From an uncultured Flavobacteriaceae bacterium (lineage in GTDB: Bacteria; Bacteroidota; Bacteroidia; Flavobacteriales; Flavobacteriaceae), in the NCBI GenBank assembly GCA_937944485.1, contig CALDYU010000018.1:62001-126000 (forward strand): DNA of 64,000 nucleotides, read 5' to 3'. The notes under the pieces are model-generated. The model was given only the letters and a program-made list of their open reading frames with translations, was not told where the DNA came from and did no database searches. A program made the position numbers and the translations under genes. Shown one piece after another: positions 26,166-35,237 of the stretch; within the stretch, counting starts at the first letter, position 1; each line of letters begins with the position of its first letter.

Positions 26166-26894
26166 ATGAAAATCAAAGCAATTATTGTAGAAGATGAAGC
26201 AAATAGTCGCGAAATATTAAGCAATTATATTGCTAAATATTGTTCTGATGTATCTTTAGTAGGGGAGGCAGCTTCCATTGACGAAGCGAAAGCACTTATT
26301 AATAAGTATGATCCTGATTTAGTTTTTCTTGATGTCGAGATGCCCTTCGGCACTGGTTTCGATCTTCTCGATCAATTTCCTGATCGCACCTTTGAGACGG
26401 TTTTTGTTACTGCGTATAATCAATATGCAATCGATGCCCTTAACAACCATGCTGCCTACTATTTAATGAAACCTATCAATATTGATGAACTAATTAAAGC
26501 GGTTGAATACGTAGTAGAGATAAGAAAAAAAGAAGACGCCTTAGAAGACAGTGTATTAACACCAAAGCTAAATAAAGTAGATGGAAAAATAACATTACCT
26601 CAGCAAGATGGGTTTCAAATCTTGAATGTATCTGAAATTTTGTATTGTAAAGCCGATGATAATTATACTGAAATTTATTTAGAGAATAAAAAGATTTTAG
26701 TGAGTAAAACTTTAAAATATTTTGAAGAAGCACTTTCTAAATTTGCGTTTGCTCGTATTCATAAATCGTATTTGGTAAATGTCAATGAGATTGTAAAGTA
26801 TCGTAAAGGTAAAGGAGGAAGTGTTATTATTTCTAGTGGAAAAGAACTGTTGGTTTCTGCTTCCAAGAAAAAAGATTTATTGGCCTATTTCTAA
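26166..26894 (+). CDS. LytTR family response regulator
   Basis: A 242-residue regulator with a receiver domain (about 3-120; acidic Glu9-Asp10, phospho-acceptor Asp56 in VFLDVEMP, Lys in YLMKPINIDEL) and a C-terminal LytTR DNA-binding domain (about 140-242, with ARIHKSYLVNVNEIVKY). It starts 2 nt after the kinase stop and is clearly its partner. Target genes cannot be inferred from this window. Confidence 0.94.
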   Translation: MKIKAIIVEDEANSREILSNYIAKYCSDVSLVGEAASIDEAKALINKYDPDLVFLDVEMPFGTGFDLLDQFPDRTFETVFVTAYNQYAIDALNNHAAYYLMKPINIDELIKAVEYVVEIRKKEDALEDSVLTPKLNKVDGKITLPQQDGFQILNVSEILYCKADDNYTEIYLENKKILVSKTLKYFEEALSKFAFARIHKSYLVNVNEIVKYRKGKGGSVIISSGKELLVSASKKKDLLAYF

Positions 26895-26903
26895 ACATAG
26901 TTT

Positions 26904-27422
26904 ATGATTATTAAAACAATAAAAGGTAAGACGCCTCAAATTGGTGAAGACTGTTATATCGCTGAGAATGCTGTAGTTGTCGGAGAAGTAATAATGGGAG
27001 ATCAATGTAGTATATGGTTTAATGCCGTAATACGCGGAGATGTTCACTTTATAAAAATGGGTCATAAAGTCAATGTCCAAGATGGTGCAATAGTACATTG
27101 TACTTATCAAAAATCGCCAACCACGATTGGCAATAATGTTTCTATAGGCCATAATGCTATTGTACACGGCTGTACAATCAGAGATAATGTGCTGATCGGA
27201 ATGGGCAGTATTATAATGGACGATTGTATTATTGAAAGTAATAGTATTATAGCGGCAGGTGCGGTTGTTATAAAAGGAACTCATGTTCCTTCTGGTACTA
27301 TTTTTGGAGGAATGCCAGCAAAGAAAATTAAAGATGTCAGTCCTGAATTAAGTGCTGGTGAGATTGATCGCATTGCAAATAATTATGTGAAATACGCGAG
27401 CTGGTTTAAAGAAGATCATTAG
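26904..27422 (+). CDS. Gamma-carbonic-anhydrase family hexapeptide protein
   Basis: A 172-residue left-handed beta-helix protein of the CamH/YrdA type. The three zinc histidines are His65 (GAIVHC), His83 and His88 (IGHNAIVHGC), and RGDVHFI is the usual family motif. The hexapeptide pattern runs from about 10 to 150. The family includes true carbonic anhydrases as well as proteins of unclear activity. It follows the response regulator after 9 nt and may be part of the same transcript. Confidence 0.88.
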   Translation: MIIKTIKGKTPQIGEDCYIAENAVVVGEVIMGDQCSIWFNAVIRGDVHFIKMGHKVNVQDGAIVHCTYQKSPTTIGNNVSIGHNAIVHGCTIRDNVLIGMGSIIMDDCIIESNSIIAAGAVVIKGTHVPSGTIFGGMPAKKIKDVSPELSAGEIDRIANNYVKYASWFKEDH

Positions 27423-27541
27423 GGATTTTCTGATTTTAATTGTTCTTTGAGAAGAAGCCCATTTGGGATGTGTCTTATTGAAGTGATTCTAGTGATACTT
27501 GAACAATATATCGTTATTTTTACGCATTAAATTAAAACTAA

Positions 27542-28426
27542 ATGAACGCATATATATTTCCAGGGCAAGGAGCCCAGTTTGTGGGGATGGGCTTAGATAT
27601 TTATGAGAAATACCCAGTAGCTCAAGAACTTTTCGAGAACGCTAATGATATTTTAGGGTTTCCGATTACTGACATCATGTTTGAAGGTACTTCGGAGGAG
27701 TTGAAACAAACTAAAGTAACGCAACCTTCCATTTTTTTACACTCGGTAATTTTAAGTAAAGTAATGGGCGACAATTTTAAACCTGATATGGTTGCTGGTC
27801 ATTCTTTGGGTGAGTTTTCTGCTTTAGTCGCGAATGGGGTATTAAATTTTGAAGATGGATTAAAATTGGTTTCACAAAGAGCTTTAGCAATGCAAAAGGC
27901 CTGTGAATTACAACCGAGTACGATGGCAGCCGTGTTAAATTTGCCGGATGATGTTGTTGAAAGAATTTGTGAAGATATTAATGGTGTAGTAGTAGCTGCT
28001 AACTATAATTGCCCCGGTCAATTGGTTATTTCAGGAGAAACAAGTGCTATAGAGTTGGCTTGTGAAAAAATGAAGGAAGCTGGTGCTCGAAGAGCATTGA
28101 TATTACCTGTTGGCGGAGCATTTCATTCGCCTTTAATGGAACCGGCTAGAGAAGAACTAGCAATGGCAATTGAAAACACTGAATTTCATCAGGCAACATG
28201 CCCTATTTATCAAAATGTCAGTACAACTGCCGTTACGGACTCTGAAATGATTAAAAAGAACCTTATCTCACAATTAACGGCCCCTGTAAAGTGGACGCAA
28301 AGCGTTCAAAATATGATTAAAGATGGTGCTACCTTATTTACAGAGGTTGGTCCAGGCAAGGTCTTGCAAGGGCTTGTTCGTAAAATAAACTCAGAAGTTG
28401 AGACAAGCTCTGGTGCGTTGTCTTAA
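27542..28426 (+). CDS. fabD: Malonyl-CoA:ACP transacylase
   Basis: FabD loads malonate onto acyl carrier protein to start fatty acid elongation. The 294-residue protein has FPGQGAQFVGMG at the N-terminus, the nucleophile motif GHSLGEFSAL (Ser88) and the catalytic His195 in GGAFHSPLM. The length is normal. It stands alone, and its nearest upstream neighbour is 119 nt away. Confidence 0.95.
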   Translation: MNAYIFPGQGAQFVGMGLDIYEKYPVAQELFENANDILGFPITDIMFEGTSEELKQTKVTQPSIFLHSVILSKVMGDNFKPDMVAGHSLGEFSALVANGVLNFEDGLKLVSQRALAMQKACELQPSTMAAVLNLPDDVVERICEDINGVVVAANYNCPGQLVISGETSAIELACEKMKEAGARRALILPVGGAFHSPLMEPAREELAMAIENTEFHQATCPIYQNVSTTAVTDSEMIKKNLISQLTAPVKWTQSVQNMIKDGATLFTEVGPGKVLQGLVRKINSEVETSSGALS

Positions 28427-28602
28427 AACATGTTTGTTAAAAAATAATGCTATTCATCTTTAATTAGCATATTTTACTCGGTTATTTACTAGATTATAGT
28501 TGTTTTTCACTAATATTGGCTCCCCTTATTTGGTTTTTTGGGGTTAGCATTTGCATGCGGGAGAATAGTTTATTACAATTTGAGAACTTATGAGATTGAA
28601 TA

Positions 28603-31600
28603 ATGAGAACTAATATTAAAACTTTGCTTTTCTTTAATAATTCTAAAGTCCGTGATTGTATTGTTTTACTTGCGGTTCTATTTTTTAGTTTTTCTATTTC
28701 TGCTCAAGTAGTAACCATTACTTCGGTTGATGATGTTGGAGAAGAAGTTACAGCGCCTGCTGCTCAAAATTTAGCAAGTTTTACGATATCGCGAAGTACA
28801 AGTCCGACCACTGCAACGGTAGTGTCGTATACTATTTCGGGTACGGCAATTGAAGGCACAGATTATACTGTAGTTGCTTCTGGTACAGCTATACTCGAAA
28901 CAGCCAATGGAGATGCCGTTACGATAGACATTACAAGTATAATAGATGATGATATTGTAGAAGGTGATGAAGATATCGTAATTACTTTAGACGCAATTGT
29001 TAGTGGACCTGGTTCTATAAGTGGCGCTCAAGATGAAGTTACTTTAACTATTGCCGATAATGATGTTGGTACGATATTCTTTGATATCGGAAATGCACTT
29101 TTTGATGATCAGGCTACCGAAGGGGCAGACGAAGGAAATTTCAGAATAACCATGGACAAAGGGAAGGGAGAAGGAGTCCCTTTAAATATTAGCTTTACAC
29201 TTACTGGTACTGCAAATGATTCAAACCCTAACGATGATTATAATTTAACAGGCCTTGCAGTAAATGCTGCGCAAACAATGGTCATTTTTCCAAATGAATT
29301 TACGCAGTTTCGTCATATTACATTAGAAGCTCTTAGTGATGTACTAACTGAAGGTGATGAAACCGTTATTATGACATTGACGGGAGTAGATAATCCATTA
29401 TTTAATATTGATCCTGCAAACAATGTGGCAACAATAACAATAATTGATGTGCCTCCTTGTGCTGCTGGGAATACCGCCCCTGTTTTAAACACTGACCCTA
29501 CAACACTTTGCGATGTAGCTAGCGTGAATTTAAACGATTATTTTGATGGCGCTGCACCAGCTGGTGCTCCTTTACGATGGAGCACTGTTGAAAACCCTAC
29601 AGCTACAGGTCAATTATTGACTAATGCTCAAGCTAATGCTGCTGCTACGGGAACCTACTATGCACTTTTTTGGTCGAATGCGGGTTCTTGCGCTAGTCCG
29701 TCTACAGAAATTGAAATAATTTTAAATACCTCACCAAATTCGGGTAATCCAGTTAATGGGTTAACAAGATGTAATGAATCGGGTTTTGGCGAATCAGTTG
29801 CCATTGATTTAGATAATGCAGTTACAGGTGAAGATACTGGTGGAACATGGACGTATATTTCTGGAGGCGGAGGTAACCCTGGTATTAATGGAAATAATGT
29901 CGTAAACTTTAATGGAGACCCTGCCGGAACTTACGTTTTTAGATATACAGTTATAGGAATCGCACCGTGTACAGACAATTCGACAGATGTTACAATTACA
30001 GTTTCAGGTTGTGACCCATGTGAAGCAGGTGATACCGCTCCCATACTCAATACAGGTGTTGAAACAGAGTTTTGTGGCCCAATTTCTAATGGCTTAGATG
30101 ATTATGCGCCAAACAATGGTCCGAATGGTACGGTCTTGCGATGGGCTTCTAGTATATTAACAGAACCCGTAGTTGCTAATGATTTTATTGCTAATAATAG
30201 CACTGCCGAAACGAACCCGCTACCTGGTACGTATTATGGGTATTATTTTGATGCGACCAATAGCTGTATAAGTCCTCCTTTAGAAATTAATTTAATATCG
30301 AGACCAATACCTCTAATAACAACATCTTCTGGTGGAGAGCGTTGCGGACCCGGAACTATTAGTTTGTCGGCTACCGCATCAGATAATGCAACCATCAATT
30401 GGTATACGACGCCAACAGGAGGAACCATATCAGGAACAGGCTCTAATTTTAGTCCTAATTTAACTCAGACAACAACTTTTTATGTAGAAGCAACATTGAA
30501 TGGGTGTGAATCTACGCTTTCAGAACCCCGAGTTGAAGTAATAGCTACCATAGTGCCTCAGCCTTCAGCAGGCACTCTTCAAAACGGAGGAATTGCCTCT
30601 TCTTGTAGTGACGCAGATAATGGTCCAACGATTGTTGATTTAGATGATTTGATCATGGGCGAAGACGCTGGTGCTTGGGTATATACTAGTGGACCCCTTG
30701 CTGATATCACAATTCCGGCAAATAATATTCTTAATTTTGAAGGTAGCCCAGACGGAGATTATGTTTTTACGTATACGACTACTGGCGCTCAAGCTCCTTG
30801 TTCTAATGAATCTTCGGTGTTAACCATTTCGGTCAATGATTGTGATGTTGATACTGATTTAGATGGTCTTTTCGATGGGCCTGAAGCGGAATTAGGTACT
30901 GACCCAAATAATCCTGACACAGATGGCGATGGGATTAATGATGGCGATGAAGTTGGAGATGATATAGAAAACCCAATTGATACAGATGATGATGGTATTA
31001 TTGATGCTTTAGATTCTAATGTGATAGATTCTGATATGGATGGGGTTGTTGATCAAATTGATCCGGCAAATGACAATCCTTGTGTTCCCGATAATACTAA
31101 CGGACTGTGTGATTCAGATAACGATGGTATTACAGATGGTGATGAAATTGCTGCTGGTAGTGATCCCTTAGACCCTTGCGACCCTAATATTGATTCCGAT
31201 GCATGTGTTGATCCACAGCCAATTGACTTAGAGATTACAAAAGAAGTTGACAATCTCAATGCTTCCTTTGGAGAAGAAATTACTTTTACTATTGACGTAA
31301 ATAACCTTACTGATAAGAGGGTTAAATCAATTAAAATTGGCGAATTTATAGAAAGTGGTTTCGAGTATGTTTCTCATGAGGTAACAACCGGAAATTATGA
31401 CGAACAGACAGGTGAATGGGATATTTTTGAAATTCCTGCTTCGGAAAGTGCTACATTGACGATTAAAGTAACGATCAATGAAAGTGGTTTATATACGAAT
31501 ACTGCTGAATTATTGGCATCTTTTCCAGCCGATAATAATGCGGATAATAATATGGCCACTATTGAATTACCAATTGAAGTTCCAGAAGGTATCGATCTAG

Positions 31601-32268
31601 TTATAGAAAAAACCGCCTTAAGTGCGAATCCTTTAATTAATGAAGAAGTAATTTTTTCTATTAAGGTAACGAATGAATCTATTGATGATGTTCCCGTTAC
31701 AAATATTGAAGTAAGCGATGTTATTGATGCTGATGCGTTTGAGTACATTTCAAACAACACCTTGGTAGGTGCATACGATCCTATAACCGGTGTATGGGCT
31801 ATTCCTGTATTACAAAAAGGACAAGAAGCTAATTTAACAATTCGGGTTAAAGTACCAAATAGTGGTGAGTTCACCAATACAGCGACTTTATTGCGTTCCA
31901 CTCCTGCTGATGGTAATACTGAGAATAATGAAGCTATAGTTTCCGTTACTGTTAGTCTTCCTACGCCAGCAGAAATTGGGTTTTTATTTAATCAGTTTTC
32001 TCCGAATAATGATGGTACGAATGATCTTTTGAAAATAAATCGTACAAATTCAGAAACCAATCAAGAAGTTTCTATTGTCTATTCTATTCAAATATTTAAT
32101 AGATATGGAAATTTGGTATTTGATGCCAATAATAAAACAGAGAGTGAAGTTTGGGATGGCACATATAAAGGAAAAGATGCACCAGCTGGAACTTATTTTT
32201 ATACAATGAATATTGATATTGGAGAAGGTTCTAAAATTAAAAAAGGTTGGATTCAACTTATAAGATAG
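28603..32268 (+). CDS. Large secreted adhesin with type-B (CHU_C) type IX secretion signal
   Basis: A 1221-residue exported protein with a signal peptide (about 1-35, ending in SAQ). In order: two Calx-beta-type repeats (about 40-285), Ig-like cysteine-containing modules (about 285-745), calcium-binding thrombospondin-3-type repeats (about 746-866, DTDLDGLFDG and NPDTDGDGINDGDE), two DUF11 repeats (about 875-1115) and a C-terminal gliding-motility-associated domain (about 1122-1221, FSPNNDGTNDLL and DAPAGTYFY). Type-B signals direct export through type IX secretion with the help of a PorP/SprF protein, and one is encoded next. The binding target is unknown. Confidence 0.9.
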   Translation: MRTNIKTLLFFNNSKVRDCIVLLAVLFFSFSISAQVVTITSVDDVGEEVTAPAAQNLASFTISRSTSPTTATVVSYTISGTAIEGTDYTVVASGTAILETANGDAVTIDITSIIDDDIVEGDEDIVITLDAIVSGPGSISGAQDEVTLTIADNDVGTIFFDIGNALFDDQATEGADEGNFRITMDKGKGEGVPLNISFTLTGTANDSNPNDDYNLTGLAVNAAQTMVIFPNEFTQFRHITLEALSDVLTEGDETVIMTLTGVDNPLFNIDPANNVATITIIDVPPCAAGNTAPVLNTDPTTLCDVASVNLNDYFDGAAPAGAPLRWSTVENPTATGQLLTNAQANAAATGTYYALFWSNAGSCASPSTEIEIILNTSPNSGNPVNGLTRCNESGFGESVAIDLDNAVTGEDTGGTWTYISGGGGNPGINGNNVVNFNGDPAGTYVFRYTVIGIAPCTDNSTDVTITVSGCDPCEAGDTAPILNTGVETEFCGPISNGLDDYAPNNGPNGTVLRWASSILTEPVVANDFIANNSTAETNPLPGTYYGYYFDATNSCISPPLEINLISRPIPLITTSSGGERCGPGTISLSATASDNATINWYTTPTGGTISGTGSNFSPNLTQTTTFYVEATLNGCESTLSEPRVEVIATIVPQPSAGTLQNGGIASSCSDADNGPTIVDLDDLIMGEDAGAWVYTSGPLADITIPANNILNFEGSPDGDYVFTYTTTGAQAPCSNESSVLTISVNDCDVDTDLDGLFDGPEAELGTDPNNPDTDGDGINDGDEVGDDIENPIDTDDDGIIDALDSNVIDSDMDGVVDQIDPANDNPCVPDNTNGLCDSDNDGITDGDEIAAGSDPLDPCDPNIDSDACVDPQPIDLEITKEVDNLNASFGEEITFTIDVNNLTDKRVKSIKIGEFIESGFEYVSHEVTTGNYDEQTGEWDIFEIPASESATLTIKVTINESGLYTNTAELLASFPADNNADNNMATIELPIEVPEGIDLVIEKTALSANPLINEEVIFSIKVTNESIDDVPVTNIEVSDVIDADAFEYISNNTLVGAYDPITGVWAIPVLQKGQEANLTIRVKVPNSGEFTNTATLLRSTPADGNTENNEAIVSVTVSLPTPAEIGFLFNQFSPNNDGTNDLLKINRTNSETNQEVSIVYSIQIFNRYGNLVFDANNKTESEVWDGTYKGKDAPAGTYFYTMNIDIGEGSKIKKGWIQLIR

Positions 32269-32279
32269 TAATTGTAAAT

Positions 32280-33281
32280 ATGGCAATTGTTGCCGCTAAA
32301 AATAGTAAATTGAACAAGCGCCTAGTAGTTATGTTGGCTGTCGGTTTTATATTTTGCAATGCGCTCATTGCACAAAAAGAACCACAGTATACACAATATA
32401 TGTATAACATTGGAAGCTTTAATCCGGGGTATGTTGCGTCTACTGAAACGGCGGAGATAATAGGTCTTTACCGCGCCCAATGGATTAGCTTACCTGGTGC
32501 TCCTAAAACAATTCGTTTTGGTACTAATATTCCTTTTTCTAATGAAAAAATGGGTATGGGGTTTAATGTAGTTAGTGATCAATTAGGTCCGAGTACACAA
32601 ACGTTTATAGACCTAGCATATGCGTATCAGTTTAATATTTCGGAAAACGCCAAATTGTCTTTTGGAATGGATGTTGGTGGTGCGCTATTGAATATTGATT
32701 TTTCTAAAGGCACCTTTGAAAACCCTGGTGAACCAATTTTAAATCGTGAGACCATTCAAGAGTTTTATCCAACCATTGGTGCGGGTCTTTTTCTTTACGG
32801 GATTGACACCTGGTATTTAGGCGCTTCAATACCCAATTTTTTGGGTGAAAGTGTTTATGATCAAGATACTGCTATGGTTATAGAAGATAAAATGCAGTTG
32901 AATTTTATTGGCGGTTATGTATTCGAGTTTAGTGAAAGTTTAAAATTCAAACCTGCCTTTTTAATTAATTATATCGGCGGGGCACCTTTAAATACGAACC
33001 TATCTGCCAATTTTTTAATTAATGACCAATTCACTCTTGGAGCTTCGTATCGCTTCGGTAATGCCGTAAGTGGATTAGCAGGTTTTCAATTAGGTGGTGG
33101 AACTTTCATGGGATATTCGTATGATTATAATACAAATGGCTTGGGGCAGTTTAATAGTGGGTCTCATGAGTTTATTTTGAAGTTTTATCTTGGTAAGGGA
33201 GGAAATGGCTCAAATAAAAAATCGAATAACCGAAAGTTAAAAGGTAAGCCTAAACAAATTGATAGTCCCCGATTTTTTTAA
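32280..33281 (+). CDS. PorP/SprF family type IX secretion membrane protein
   Basis: A 333-residue outer-membrane protein. After a signal peptide (cleaved after about NALIAQ) comes KEPQYTQYMYNIGSFNPGY, the family hallmark, then YRAQWISLPGAP and repeated beta strands. SprF proteins are needed for export of the neighbouring type-B adhesin (known for SprF and SprB in Flavobacterium johnsoniae); that relation is inferred here from position. I chose ATG 32280, 11 nt after the adhesin stop, over an in-frame upstream non-ATG codon. An ATG at 32331 is also possible. Confidence 0.9.
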   Translation: MAIVAAKNSKLNKRLVVMLAVGFIFCNALIAQKEPQYTQYMYNIGSFNPGYVASTETAEIIGLYRAQWISLPGAPKTIRFGTNIPFSNEKMGMGFNVVSDQLGPSTQTFIDLAYAYQFNISENAKLSFGMDVGGALLNIDFSKGTFENPGEPILNRETIQEFYPTIGAGLFLYGIDTWYLGASIPNFLGESVYDQDTAMVIEDKMQLNFIGGYVFEFSESLKFKPAFLINYIGGAPLNTNLSANFLINDQFTLGASYRFGNAVSGLAGFQLGGGTFMGYSYDYNTNGLGQFNSGSHEFILKFYLGKGGNGSNKKSNNRKLKGKPKQIDSPRFF

Positions 33282-33293
33282 ATGAAAATATAA

Positions 33294-35228
33294 ATGAGAA
33301 GAAAAATATTCATTTCCGTTTTCGTAATGTTACATGTACTGTTGCGTGGTCAAGAATTTAAATCAAAAGCCGATAAGTATTTTTATAGTTATGCTTACAA
33401 AGATGCCATTGAGGCGTACCAAAATGATTTAAGTGATGGCAAGAAAATTTCTAATTATCAGTATTTGAATTTAGCTGATTCTTATTTTAACACAGGGAAT
33501 TATAATAAAGCAGTTTCAATTTACTTAGACATACATAAAAAAGACACTATTATTGATAATCACAGATTCAATAAAATGTTACAAAGCTTGGCTAAGACAT
33601 CTGATATGAATCGTGTTAAAGCCTTTTTGAATACGAAAAGTGCATTGCTTTCGAATGAGCTTCTTGAAAATGCCGAATTTAATTTTGAGTTACAAGAAAA
33701 AAATACCGAACCCCAAAAGTTTAATATTTTTAATGTAAGTGGTAATAGTCCGCAAGCAGATATTTCACCATCATTTTATAAAGAAAGTAAGCTATTATTT
33801 AGTAGTAGTCGTCCCCAAGATTCGAAACAGGTATACGGACCTTCAGGGGAATCTTATTTGGATATTTACGTTGCTAGAATAGGAAGAGATAATAATATAT
33901 TGAACCCCAATGTATTTACGGGTATGCCAGACTCGGAGTTTCATAAATCTACGCCTTTTGCTACCAATGGCTATCGCAAAATATTTTATATTCTTTCGAA
34001 TACGGAAGAAGGAGAACTAATATATGACGAAAAGGGTAAAAATGCGCTTGCCATAGGTATGGTCTATGATAACGGTTTTTTTACTTTTTTACTTCGCGAC
34101 TTAAGCACTTCTTTTTACTATCCTTTTTTCGATGAAAAAACGGATAGATTATATTTTGCGGCTAATTTTGAAGACGGATATGGTGGCACCGATCTATATT
34201 ATGTATCTACTAATAATGGTCAAATAATGTCGCAGCCAATTAATTTAGGGCCGCGTATAAATTCACCAGGGAATGAAATAGCACCTTATGTATTGGATAA
34301 TAAATTGTTTTTTTCGTCGGACATTTTTTATGGCAATGGAGGAATGGATGTTTATAAGTCGAATATTAGAAAAGATCAGACCTTTAGTATGCCGATAAAC
34401 CTAGGAAAAGGTATAAATACAAGGGCTGATGAATTCGGATTTATTATTCGGAGGAACGAATCTGATGAATATGTAGGTTATCTGGCTTCAAACCGAAAAG
34501 GTGGCAAAGGAGGTGATGATATTTATGGTTTTAGTATGAGCGAGTCTATTGGCCCCAATACTATTGCAATTAACGGTAAAGTGGTAGAGCCTAAATACCA
34601 ACAGGGAATTTTTGGGGTAGAAATTAAGTTGATAGATGAAAATGGCAAATTAATAAAGTCAGTATTTACTCAAAAAGATGGTAGTTATCTAGTAGAAATT
34701 ACTTCGCGAGATAAACTGAATATAGAAATAACTAAAGATGGACATTCCTCATTTTATAAATCGTTTTCAGGTCATGCGTTGAAAGAACTACAAGAAAATG
34801 CCTTTGTACTTGAAATGTTTGGGATTGATAATATTGTTAAACAACGAGAAAATAAAACAGTTTTAGATATTAAGGATTTCTTTTTTGCAAAGGGAAAAAG
34901 TGTAATAACACCAGAAATAGAACTTGAACTTGATAAGGTAATTGATATCATTCGAAAATTTCCACAGTTAAAATTCGCTATAGAAACTCACACCGATAGT
35001 AGGGGAGGAAATAAGTCAAATTTGATCATATCGCAAAAACGCGCGGACGCTATTAAAAACTATCTTTTTAAGAAAGGATTAACTAGCGCTAATATTGCGG
35101 GTGCAAAAGGTTTTGGAGAAGAACGTATTGTGAATAATTGTACGAACGGAGTATATTGTCTTGATTTCTTGCATAAACAAAATTTAAGAACGCTGTTTGT
35201 AGTTCAAAACTACGATCAGCTGAAATAG
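33294..35228 (+). CDS. OmpA family protein with PD40 repeats, adhesin-module partner
   Basis: A 644-residue exported protein. In order: signal peptide (about 1-19), TPR-like helices (about 20-130), PD40/WD40-like beta-propeller repeats (about 140-420, for example DRLYFAANFEDGYGGTDLYYV), a carboxypeptidase-regulatory-like domain (about 425-500) and an OmpA peptidoglycan-binding domain (about 520-635, ETHTDSRGG). Proteins of this design usually follow SprF genes and anchor the system to the cell wall. It starts 12 nt after the SprF-like gene. The C-terminal end (LRTLFVVQN) is slightly divergent from the usual ending. Confidence 0.88.
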   Translation: MRRKIFISVFVMLHVLLRGQEFKSKADKYFYSYAYKDAIEAYQNDLSDGKKISNYQYLNLADSYFNTGNYNKAVSIYLDIHKKDTIIDNHRFNKMLQSLAKTSDMNRVKAFLNTKSALLSNELLENAEFNFELQEKNTEPQKFNIFNVSGNSPQADISPSFYKESKLLFSSSRPQDSKQVYGPSGESYLDIYVARIGRDNNILNPNVFTGMPDSEFHKSTPFATNGYRKIFYILSNTEEGELIYDEKGKNALAIGMVYDNGFFTFLLRDLSTSFYYPFFDEKTDRLYFAANFEDGYGGTDLYYVSTNNGQIMSQPINLGPRINSPGNEIAPYVLDNKLFFSSDIFYGNGGMDVYKSNIRKDQTFSMPINLGKGINTRADEFGFIIRRNESDEYVGYLASNRKGGKGGDDIYGFSMSESIGPNTIAINGKVVEPKYQQGIFGVEIKLIDENGKLIKSVFTQKDGSYLVEITSRDKLNIEITKDGHSSFYKSFSGHALKELQENAFVLEMFGIDNIVKQRENKTVLDIKDFFFAKGKSVITPEIELELDKVIDIIRKFPQLKFAIETHTDSRGGNKSNLIISQKRADAIKNYLFKKGLTSANIAGAKGFGEERIVNNCTNGVYCLDFLHKQNLRTLFVVQNYDQLK

Positions 35229-35237
35229 TTTTTGATA

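Noticed and set aside
26877-27284. 135-codon open frame on the minus strand
   Set aside because: It is antisense to the gamma carbonic anhydrase gene, which has clear family motifs; the antisense product is rich in Tyr/Asn/Ile and unlike any protein I know.
28521-28551. Possible hairpin with CCCC/GGGG arms before the adhesin gene
   Set aside because: The arms are imperfect and no T run follows, so I cannot call it a terminator or riboswitch.
31395-31901. 168-codon open frame on the minus strand
   Set aside because: It lies wholly inside the adhesin gene, antisense to the DUF11 repeats, and has a low-complexity Ser/Ile/Thr composition expected from a shadow frame.
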